Part shown: piece after piece, positions 15,066 through 21,135 of the stretch
How positions within the stretch are numbered: position 1 is the stretch's first letter
Layout of the letters: the number at the start of each line of letters is the position of its first letter
NCBI GenBank assembly: GCA_964359565.1
Contig: CAYHTN010000014.1
Coordinates: forward strand, 1-21,135
Reading direction: 5' to 3'
Source: JAGOTP01 sp964359565
GTDB lineage: Bacteria; Patescibacteriota; Patescibacteriia; 2-12-FULL-60-25
Length of the DNA stretch: 21,135 nt
Program-made: the position numbers and the translations under genes
The notes under the pieces: generated by a model
The model's database searches: none
What the model saw: only the letters and a program-made list of their open reading frames with translations
Told to the model about the DNA's origin: nothing

Positions 15066-15106
15066 GCAATTGACGCGCTGTAAAAATGGCCAGTTGCCGT
15101 TTTTTT
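15066..15106 (+). terminator. Possible terminator after the controller gene
   Basis: GCAATTG (15066-15072) can pair with CAGTTGC (15091-15097), with one G-U pair and an 18-base loop, followed by a T run (15100-15106). The long loop makes this weak, but it separates the controller gene from the next plus-strand gene. Confidence 0.35.
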
Positions 15107-15160
15107 CGTAATTTTATTGACCTTACAACGCATTCAGGTAAAAATCGTTGCAGAATTATT

Positions 15161-16438
15161 ATGAAAATGACTCCGCAGGAAAAGATTTTGTCTATTCTAC
15201 AGCTCATAGATGAGATGCGTCAGTTGTGCTCACCCATGGAAGGTATAACGATTACTGAAAATGATCTTAAGGAACGGGAGATCCCCACTGAAGACTTCAG
15301 TCGTATCATGCGCAAGCTGTCCTCCGATGGGCTCATTTTTCCGCACACCGAAGAAGAAATTCAATTAGACGGCGGATTGACCTACCGATACAACGTTATT
15401 ATTGGCGATAAGGATCGCTTTAAGAATTACGCCAACAAGATACATACTGACGTACATTCCGATATTAGTGCTCTTCAAGGTGAAAAGTTTTTGGCCATTG
15501 CAGATGTTTTATACGATATATACGGCCAGCTTCAAATTACCCAAGGGCCGGAAGTATCCATCCGGATCGTTCCACAAATTGTCCGTTATTCTAGCCTGAT
15601 GCCCGCAGATAGCGTTGGCATGAGAGATCGTTATGGTGATTTGCGCATGGAAGCTGTGAGATATCTTCACGATCGCAACCTTATCGTTAAATATGAGATC
15701 GTTCATGGAGGCCATCGCTGGGAAAGTGAAGTCAGTTTAAGCATCGATCGTATTCCTTTTCAGTCTTTTTATGACCGATTTGCAGAAGTATATGAGAAAC
15801 GTGTTGTAAAAGATGGTCAAAACCAAACTCCCACACAGAGTCAAAATGCTTTAAGTGAAGAAGATCAGCGATTACTTGAAAACGCAAAAAACCGAAAAGC
15901 TCAAATCGCTGCCCTTACGCAAATTCTTGAAAAAGCTGAAAAAGAAGAGGTGGGTCAGTCCACAAAAACAAATAAGGAACCGGAAGAACAAACGCAAGCT
16001 ATTAAACTTCCAAAAGGAACTTCTTGGGAGGATGTAATCATCAAATTCATCGACGGTGAGAACGTCAAGATCTTTGGCAAAGGGTTCGAGCAGGAAGCCT
16101 CATATAAGGAAATGGGGTTCCAAAATAACAAGAAAGTACCACGTACACCAAATAAACAGTGGCTCTTCCTGCGATCTCTTGCAGACCTTGAAGGAGTGAT
16201 TACTTGGGATTCTCCTCGTGCCAACCAAACTCTGAAAAAGACGAAACAACTTCTATCCTATGGTCTTAAAGCGTACTTCAAGCTTTCAGGAGAACCCTTT
16301 GGCGATTACAAAACAGAGAAGGGGTATCGTATTAGAATGCAGCTCATTCCTTCCCATGGAAGCGTAGTCATTCCGCCTGAAGAGAAGACCGATGATGAAT
16401 TCGGTATCGAAGAAGAACTAGGAAAGTATAATCGGTGA
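15161..16438 (+). CDS. Unrecognised protein, possible C-terminal winged helix
   Basis: A 425-residue protein of no recognised family. The start is ATG 15161 (MKMTPQEKILS); upstream codons are poor in protein character. Residues 1-90 look helical with EILSILQLIDEMR-like heptads; about 90-220 is mixed; about 225-285 is a charged, possibly coiled-coil linker rich in Glu, Lys and Gln. The last 130 residues (KIFGKGFEQEASYKEMGF, then KQWLFLRSLADLEGVITW and KTKQLLSYGLKAYFKL, then GYRIRMQLIP) follow the pattern of an OmpR-like winged helix. A DNA-binding regulatory or replication-linked role is inferred only. A GGTGAATTCACC palindrome spans its stop codon. Confidence 0.7.
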   Translation: MKMTPQEKILSILQLIDEMRQLCSPMEGITITENDLKEREIPTEDFSRIMRKLSSDGLIFPHTEEEIQLDGGLTYRYNVIIGDKDRFKNYANKIHTDVHSDISALQGEKFLAIADVLYDIYGQLQITQGPEVSIRIVPQIVRYSSLMPADSVGMRDRYGDLRMEAVRYLHDRNLIVKYEIVHGGHRWESEVSLSIDRIPFQSFYDRFAEVYEKRVVKDGQNQTPTQSQNALSEEDQRLLENAKNRKAQIAALTQILEKAEKEEVGQSTKTNKEPEEQTQAIKLPKGTSWEDVIIKFIDGENVKIFGKGFEQEASYKEMGFQNNKKVPRTPNKQWLFLRSLADLEGVITWDSPRANQTLKKTKQLLSYGLKAYFKLSGEPFGDYKTEKGYRIRMQLIPSHGSVVIPPEEKTDDEFGIEEELGKYNR

Positions 16439-16530
16439 ATTCACCGCTTACACGGTGACACATGAGTGGGAAGGGTGATTATTTCACCAAAAACCAGCCC
16501 TTAAAATAGGGGCTGGTTTATTTTTTCACC
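16433..16530. repeat. Cluster of GGTGA/TCACC repeats
   Basis: Six copies of GGTGA or TCACC within 98 bp: 16434, 16441, 16454, 16474, 16484 and 16526. They include the perfect palindrome CGGTGAATTCACCG (16433-16446), which covers the preceding stop, and the pairs TCACCG-cttaca-CGGTGA (16441-16458) and GGTGA-ttatt-TCACC (16474-16488). A terminator is interleaved with the last two. This could be an operator, an iteron-like site for the nearby replication genes, or a mobile-element feature. Confidence 0.5.
16491..16527 (+). terminator. Intrinsic terminator
   Basis: AAACCAGCCC (16491-16500) and GGGCTGGTTT (16510-16519) form a perfect 10-bp stem with a 9-base loop, followed by a T-rich run up to 16525. 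It is a standard rho-independent terminator for the 15161-16438 gene. Confidence 0.85.
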
Positions 16531-16598
16531 AAGAGAAGGCGATTTTTCGCCATATAGGGGTGGAGCTCCAAAACAATAATCCATTAGCCCACTTACCC

Positions 16599-16862
16599 AT
16601 GAACCAAGAACTGGAGTATCTCTCCAACGGTGATTTCTTTACAACGTTCGACCTCGGACTTACCTGCGCGCTTTTCTGCCTTGAACACGAACTGACTGCC
16701 GTAGATAAAGATGGGAACCCAAACAAAGCTCAATTCGTCTTTCGTCGAACCAAAACCATCGATCAAGACATCGAAGCTTATTGGAATGATCGCTTGAAGC
16801 TCAATGCGCGTTCTTACTTCGACTCTATCCGTGCAATTAAGAACCGGCTCTACTCCTCCTGA
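16599..16862 (+). CDS. DUF5659-like small protein
   Basis: An 87-residue protein matching the pattern of the DUF5659 family found in Patescibacteria accessory regions: FFTTFDLGLTCALFCLEHEL, then KAQFVFRRT, DQDIEAYWND and SYFDSIRAIKNRLY. The function is unknown. ATG 16599 (MNQELEYL) starts close to the domain; an in-frame GTG at 16560 would add 13 residues and follows a GGCGA-TTTT-TCGCC hairpin (16538-16551), so either is possible. It is the first gene of the element's second plus-strand group and is 3 bp from the next gene. Confidence 0.65.
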   Translation: MNQELEYLSNGDFFTTFDLGLTCALFCLEHELTAVDKDGNPNKAQFVFRRTKTIDQDIEAYWNDRLKLNARSYFDSIRAIKNRLYSS

Positions 16863-16865
16863 CAT

Positions 16866-17066
16866 ATGCAGCTCACCGATGAGGACGTTGAGGAGTTTCA
16901 AAGCCTTTACGAACGGAAGTTCGGCAAACGTATCGACAAACATGCAGCTCAAGCCAAAGCAATCAGCCTGATCCGTCTTATGGAAATCGTTTACCGACCA
17001 CTTACGGACGAGGAATCACGCATCGCAGAGGCAGTCAGAACAGAAGGCAAGCTATTACCCACCTAA
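16866..17066 (+). CDS. Small acidic/helical protein of the accessory element
   Basis: A 66-residue all-helical protein: LTDEDVEEFQSLYERKFGKRID, then AQAKAISLIRLMEIVYRPLTDEE. It resembles the many small uncharacterised proteins next to primase-like genes in Patescibacteria elements, with the recurring form LxxEDxxEFxxLYxxxFGxxI. The start is ATG 16866, preceded by GACAT and no Shine-Dalgarno sequence. It lies 15 bp before the primase-helicase gene, so a role in element replication is possible but inferred. Confidence 0.65.
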   Translation: MQLTDEDVEEFQSLYERKFGKRIDKHAAQAKAISLIRLMEIVYRPLTDEESRIAEAVRTEGKLLPT

Positions 17067-17081
17067 CATCCACCTATTCCT

Positions 17082-19283
17082 ATGGAACCAAATCAAGTCG
17101 GCGTGACGGAGTATCTCTCCTCCAAGGGCATTGCCTTTCGAGAGACGGGAAGCGAGGTCGTCACCAAATGCTTGTTCAACGGTTGCGACGAAGACAGTCG
17201 TCCCAACGAACAGCACCTCTATTTCTCGAAAGAGACGGGACAGTTTGACTGCAAAAAGTGTGGCGAGAAAGGCAACCTCGTGACTCTCGCCAAGCATTTG
17301 GGCGACGAAGTCCGAGAGCTGTATCGTGACCAAAATCCGCCATTTCCCGCCAAAAAGAAGGAGACGAAGAAACCCGTTGAAGAAATCACAAAAGAACTCG
17401 TGGAGCGCTGTCATCAAGCGCTCCCTCCCAACATCCGCATCTATTTGAATGGTCGTGGCATTCCTGACGACCTTATCGACCAGTTCAAAATTGGATGGGG
17501 AGATTTCTACGGCGCAAATTGGATCGTTATTCCGATTCCAAAGAAGGACAGCCCCGGGGAATACGCCCTACTGAAGCTCCGACGCGATCCCGAAACGAAA
17601 GACGAAAAGACCCCGAAAATGAAGGTCTGGCCAATGGGAGCAACGCACGAGCTCTTTGATTGGGGCATGTTCAAAGGTGCTACGAGCCTTGTGCTTTGTG
17701 AGGGTGAGTTCGATTGCATGGTGCTGCTCTCCAAAGGCATTCCAGCCGTTACATCGACTGGTGGCTGCGGGACATTCAAACAGGAATGGTTGAAAGAGTT
17801 CTCCGGCCTCGAATCCGTATGCGTCTGTTATGACAACGATCCCGAAGGTGAAAAAGGAGCGACTCGTGTGCTTGATGCCCTCAAAAGCATCGAGACGTTG
17901 AAGCTCTTCCAAACCCGTCTGCCCTTGGACATGGGAGAAGGAATGAAAGACGTGACAGATTACTTCACGAAATACGGTGGTGATCCCCAAGCGTTCACGG
18001 AATTAGCACAAGCCGTTGGTCGTTTTGACGCCAAGACACGCATCAAGCGGATTGAAAAGGTTGAAAAGGAAGTCTCCTTCGCTGAATGGAAAGAGACCGT
18101 TCGCCAGCAGTTCCCCGATTGTGCATTCGCGGCAGAGACCGGGTTGGCGGTCATCTCGCAGCTTCTCATCAAAGACATTACGAATCCGTTTGCGCTCGTT
18201 TTGGTTGACGTTCCATCGAGCGGTAAGACAATTACGACCAATTTCTTTGACGGTCTTGAAGGGCTTACGTACGCATCCGATAAGTTCACCCCTGCATCGT
18301 TTGTTTCGAATGCTTCAAACGTGAAACGCGAAAAACTCGCCGAAATCGACCTGCTCCCACGCCTCCGTTACCACATGTTTCTCGTGCGCGACTTGGCGAC
18401 TCTGTTCTCCAAACGTGAAGACGATTTGCAGGAGTGTCTCGGCATTCTGACGCGTGTACTCGACGGCGAAGGATTCAAAACTGATTCCGGTATCCACGGG
18501 GAACGTGCATACATTGGAGAGTACTTGTTTATGATGCTCGCCGCTTCAACTCCCATCTCATCACGCGTCTGGCGCATCATGGGAAGTCTTGGATCACGTC
18601 TGTTCTTCCTTAACATGAATGGCCGTAACAAGAGCGAAGGCGAACTGGCGGATCAGCTCGTTTCTATGGCCGTGAAGGATAAGGAACGCGAGTGCCGTAT
18701 CGCCACCAAGTACTTCCTTTTCGGGCTATGGCACCGCCATCAGGAAGGCATCGAATGGAACCGCCAAGGTGATCCCCGAGACTGTCTGCTTGTGATTACG
18801 CGCTGCGCCAAGCTACTTGCAAACCTGCGAGGCATTGTGAGCCTGTGGAAGGTAAGCAAACGGGATGACGCCCCTGATGAATACGACTACCAACCTCCCG
18901 TCATCGAGAAGCCCGACCGTATCGCCCAACTGTTTTATAACCTCTGTCGTGGCCATGCCGTTGTTGCAGGCCGATCACAAATCAACGAGGACGACCTTCG
19001 CTTCGTGATCGAGTTAGCCATCGACAGCTCCCCACCGACACGCGCCAAACTTGTGAGTATCTTGATTGAAAACGGTGGCGAGTTGAAAACGACACAAGTG
19101 GAAACACTCTTACAGTGTTCCAAGACAACCGCACTGAAAGAAATGGAAACCTTGAAAGCTCTCAATGTATGCGACATCTCCGAACATGGAGGAATGATCG
19201 GCCAACCGGAAAAGATCATCCGTCTCAAGGAAGATTTCCGATGGTTTATGTCCGATGAGTGCAAGAGCTTCCTTAATCGCTAA
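17082..19283 (+). CDS. Primase-helicase-like protein (zinc finger, TOPRIM, P-loop ATPase)
   Basis: A 733-residue fusion. Residues 1-75 form a CHC2-like zinc finger (C30, C35, C57, C60; KCLFNGC and FDCKKCGEKGN). About 195-290 is a TOPRIM domain: CEGEFDC with Glu207, and YDNDPEG with Asp251 and Asp253. About 370-520 is a P-loop ATPase with the Walker A VPSSGKT (377-383), FLVRDLATLF as the likely Walker B, and a possible sensor/arginine-finger segment GSLGSRLFFLNM. The end (about 660-733) looks like a winged helix. It probably primes and unwinds DNA for a mobile element or integrated plasmid/phage-like unit. There is no clear ribosome site before ATG 17082. Confidence 0.85.
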   Translation: MEPNQVGVTEYLSSKGIAFRETGSEVVTKCLFNGCDEDSRPNEQHLYFSKETGQFDCKKCGEKGNLVTLAKHLGDEVRELYRDQNPPFPAKKKETKKPVEEITKELVERCHQALPPNIRIYLNGRGIPDDLIDQFKIGWGDFYGANWIVIPIPKKDSPGEYALLKLRRDPETKDEKTPKMKVWPMGATHELFDWGMFKGATSLVLCEGEFDCMVLLSKGIPAVTSTGGCGTFKQEWLKEFSGLESVCVCYDNDPEGEKGATRVLDALKSIETLKLFQTRLPLDMGEGMKDVTDYFTKYGGDPQAFTELAQAVGRFDAKTRIKRIEKVEKEVSFAEWKETVRQQFPDCAFAAETGLAVISQLLIKDITNPFALVLVDVPSSGKTITTNFFDGLEGLTYASDKFTPASFVSNASNVKREKLAEIDLLPRLRYHMFLVRDLATLFSKREDDLQECLGILTRVLDGEGFKTDSGIHGERAYIGEYLFMMLAASTPISSRVWRIMGSLGSRLFFLNMNGRNKSEGELADQLVSMAVKDKERECRIATKYFLFGLWHRHQEGIEWNRQGDPRDCLLVITRCAKLLANLRGIVSLWKVSKRDDAPDEYDYQPPVIEKPDRIAQLFYNLCRGHAVVAGRSQINEDDLRFVIELAIDSSPPTRAKLVSILIENGGELKTTQVETLLQCSKTTALKEMETLKALNVCDISEHGGMIGQPEKIIRLKEDFRWFMSDECKSFLNR

Positions 19284-19308
19284 ACGTATTTTGACACCGT
19301 ATACCTAT

Positions 19309-19539
19309 ATGAAACGTCAATTATCCAAAAAGATCAGGATCAATATCAAGCTCTATCGGAAGCTCAAGTGGCTTACGCTGGCCTGTGTCAGAGACCACGT
19401 GTACGACCGATGGGAGAACCGTGAATTGAGCGACGACAACGTTGTCCGTATCAGACAAGACATACAAGACAACGTAGAGGGATTCCTCTACTGGTGGTCT
19501 AACGAGGTTAATTCAAGGGCACCAGACCGCCTCAAATGA
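19309..19539 (+). CDS. Small unrecognised basic protein
   Basis: A 76-residue protein starting MKRQLSKKIRINIKLYRKLK, then VRDHVYDRWENRELSDDN and NVEGFLYWWSNEVNSR. ATG 19309 is chosen because an earlier in-frame start at 19255 lies inside the primase gene. No family is recognised. The basic N-terminus suggests nucleic-acid contact, but this is weak. It is followed after 42 bp by another small gene. Confidence 0.5.
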   Translation: MKRQLSKKIRINIKLYRKLKWLTLACVRDHVYDRWENRELSDDNVVRIRQDIQDNVEGFLYWWSNEVNSRAPDRLK

Positions 19540-19581
19540 CTATACGCACCTCTCTCTTACCCAAATAACCCACAAAACCAT

Positions 19582-19881
19582 ATGACGAACACCAATCAGC
19601 ATACAACCAACTCTGGATTTACGTTCCAGCAATACGACGAGTACCGTCCTTTAAGCATTGAACATATCCGTGAGGAGATGCTCGGCCAATGGGATCACGA
19701 AGCTACGGACGAAGAAGTAGCTAACGTGATCGATTACATTGAGGAAAACGCTTGGATGTTCCTCCATGACGCCATCGCAAGCGTCTTATCTCCCTCAAAG
19801 CCATGCCCAGAATGCGGACAGACGGGAACAGGGCATCCTCATCAAGATAAAGCCGCACAAAGTGCGACACCCCACCCATAA
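19582..19881 (+). CDS. Small unrecognised acidic protein with a possible zinc knuckle
   Basis: A 99-residue protein. The core (DEYRPLSIEHIREEMLGQW, then EEVANVIDYIEENAWMFLHD) is acidic and helical, and shares the EENxxxFLxD/W style of its 76-residue neighbour, which also has a DNVEGFLYWW segment. The end has CPECGQTGTGH, a possible half zinc knuckle. The start ATG follows ACCAT without a Shine-Dalgarno sequence. The function is unknown. Confidence 0.5.
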   Translation: MTNTNQHTTNSGFTFQQYDEYRPLSIEHIREEMLGQWDHEATDEEVANVIDYIEENAWMFLHDAIASVLSPSKPCPECGQTGTGHPHQDKAAQSATPHP

Positions 19882-19884
19882 CAT

Positions 19885-20256
19885 ATGTTGTGCAAAGCAA
19901 ACACCGTGGCGGGCAGCCCATGCCAAGCCAGACCCATGCAGGGAAGCGATTATTGCTACCTCCATGACCCGACTGTCAGTGAGGACGAGAAGCGTGACGC
20001 CCGTTCACGGGGAGGAAAGGAAAATCAAATCACCGTTATCTCTCCCCAGCCTCCTTTGAAGCTGAAGAGCGCAAGAGACGCGGTCATGCTTTTAGAAGAA
20101 ACGATCAATGGCGTACGCAGCGGGGAATTGGATGTGAAGGTTGCCAACTGTCTCGGTTTCCTGACGGACAAACTCTTGAAAGCCTATGAAGTGGCCGAAC
20201 TAAGCGACAAGGTTGAGATCATGGAGCGTTTCTTGGAGAAACGTAAAACGCGCTGA
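19885..20256 (+). CDS. Zinc-binding-like small protein of the element
   Basis: A 123-residue protein. Its N-terminus has the pattern C-x9-C-x10-C-x2-H (CKANTVAGSPCQARPMQGSDYCYLH), typical of small phage and mobile-element proteins that begin with CxAxTxxGxxCxxxxxxGxxYCxxH and probably bind zinc. The second half is helical (ARDAVMLLEETINGVRSG, then SDKVEIMERFLEKR). It begins 3 bp after the preceding gene, and its stop is 2 bp before the next ATG, so it is in an operon. Its role is unknown; terminase-small-subunit-like or regulatory functions have been suggested for similar proteins. Confidence 0.6.
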   Translation: MLCKANTVAGSPCQARPMQGSDYCYLHDPTVSEDEKRDARSRGGKENQITVISPQPPLKLKSARDAVMLLEETINGVRSGELDVKVANCLGFLTDKLLKAYEVAELSDKVEIMERFLEKRKTR

Positions 20257-20258
20257 TT

Positions 20259-21135
20259 ATGCGAACAAACATCACCAACCTCCTACAGAAAGGCAATCTC
20301 ACTCCCAAAGAACGCTCTCTTATGGTCGTCCATAATGGAGTTGCCGAAGAGCGGGATGGCAAAGGATTTCTGAGCGATGCGGACAAGTATGCTCTGGTTG
20401 AAGGGTGGCAACCGAAAGACAACAATGAGGTCAGGGAGTACAACAAGTACAACGGCGGTTGGCATACGGTTATGTATGCCGAACTCGATGCACAGACAAC
20501 CTTCCTAAACGCGCAAAACGCCTTCCTACGTGCCTGTATTGCCGCCAGTTATTACCTGTATACAGATTACGAAAGAATCATGCGAAGCGACAATCGACTT
20601 TTCGATTGGAGTAACTTGGATTGTGAGAAGCGTCCAAATGCGAAAGACGCCTTGGAATCGGTGCTGGAGAACAGCGGATTGCAACGGGACTATATGGTGT
20701 ACCGATACGCCTTTGAGCTGATGGACGAGGAGCTACAACAGGACTTGCTCAAGCTTTATCCGGACGTAAAAACGGAGAGCGATTACCTGTACAACGAACT
20801 GGCCCTGTATGAACTCTTGGGCGAGACCGGCGTTGCAAGCGAAGAAGCGAAAGACGAGATTGCGGACATGATCGCAAAACGCGCTTATAACGAATATACG
20901 GCCGCATTGGCAGAACAGAGACAGAAGACGGGAAAAGAAGGTGCTTTGGAGTTCAATCCGTGGAGCTTTCGTGGCTACTTCGCCGACATTCCGCTCTTGG
21001 CGGTAGCAAAGAAGTGCGCCGAATACCACAAACTTGATGCACCTACGGAAGAGGATGAGGGTGCGCTTGCCCGCCTCCTACTTGAAAGGATCACGGCTCT
21101 CGCAGCGGAAAGCGATACGGAAATTGGCAGGCTGA
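20259..21135 (+). CDS. Large unrecognised element protein, cut by the window end
   Basis: An open frame of at least 292 codons from ATG 20259 to the window edge without a stop, beginning MRTNITNLLQKGNLTPKERS. It starts 2 bp after the previous gene. The protein is helical, rich in Tyr, Asp and Glu (SYYLYTDYERIMRSDNRLFDW, then EELQQDLLKLYPDVKTE and NPWSFRGYFADIPLLA), with no recognised motif in the visible part. The tight spacing shows it belongs to the same transcription unit; the C-terminus is outside the window. Confidence 0.7.
   Translation, partial: MRTNITNLLQKGNLTPKERSLMVVHNGVAEERDGKGFLSDADKYALVEGWQPKDNNEVREYNKYNGGWHTVMYAELDAQTTFLNAQNAFLRACIAASYYLYTDYERIMRSDNRLFDWSNLDCEKRPNAKDALESVLENSGLQRDYMVYRYAFELMDEELQQDLLKLYPDVKTESDYLYNELALYELLGETGVASEEAKDEIADMIAKRAYNEYTAALAEQRQKTGKEGALEFNPWSFRGYFADIPLLAVAKKCAEYHKLDAPTEEDEGALARLLLERITALAAESDTEIGRL

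Overview
The window looks like a Candidate Phyla Radiation (Patescibacteria-type) chromosome fragment. The reasons are the overlapping nrdD-nrdG pair with an NrdG2-type activase, short intergenic spacers, many starts without a Shine-Dalgarno sequence, and an accessory block of small genes of the kind seen in Patescibacteria elements. TGA acts as an ordinary stop throughout (nrdD, nrdG, pyrD and others), so the glycine-TGA code of Gracilibacteria/Absconditabacteria does not apply. The exact lineage cannot be fixed from sequence reading alone.

Layout. (a) 1-222: a decayed CsoR-family metal-sensor gene on the minus strand next to an intact CsoR-type operator. (b) 239-4740: nucleotide metabolism. 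Two NrdR-box-like sites precede a small Com-like zinc-ribbon gene and the anaerobic ribonucleotide reductase pair nrdD/nrdG; pyrD (dihydroorotate dehydrogenase) lies convergently. nrdD and pyrD carry almost identical 38-bp leaders (36/38) with a short hairpin and a T run. (c) 4945-6708: a NUDIX hydrolase with a tandem 17-bp repeat before its start, and a divergent winged-helix/phosphoribosyltransferase fusion regulator with a consensus promoter, an embedded palindrome and probable leaderless start, closed by a strong bidirectional terminator. (d) 6869-8954, minus strand: a short tyrosyl-tRNA synthetase without the usual C-terminal S4 domain, a small possible ADP-ribosyltransferase-fold protein, and an RBBP9/YdeN-type serine hydrolase.

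(e) 9010-15059: a compact defence locus. One minus-strand operon encodes a DNA cytosine-5 methyltransferase, an NgoFVII/PLD-type endonuclease, a Z1-domain helicase-like ATPase, a TIGR04255-like protein, an unrecognised 74-residue protein and an unrecognised protein with a SQDCDL motif. Genes touch or overlap by a few bases except for one gap. A divergent 72-residue Xre/controller-type regulator faces it across a 79-bp nested inverted-repeat operator. This is the most interesting part: a restriction-modification core joined to a Z1 ATPase and three accessory proteins under one controller.

(f) 15161-21135: an accessory, probably mobile, block on the plus strand: an unknown 425-residue protein with a possible C-terminal winged helix, a cluster of GGTGA/TCACC repeats with a terminator, then a run of genes (DUF5659-like, a 66-residue protein, a CHC2-like zinc finger/TOPRIM/ATPase primase-helicase, three small proteins, and a large ORF running off the window end). 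No integrase, tRNA, rRNA, CRISPR array or transposase was seen in the window.
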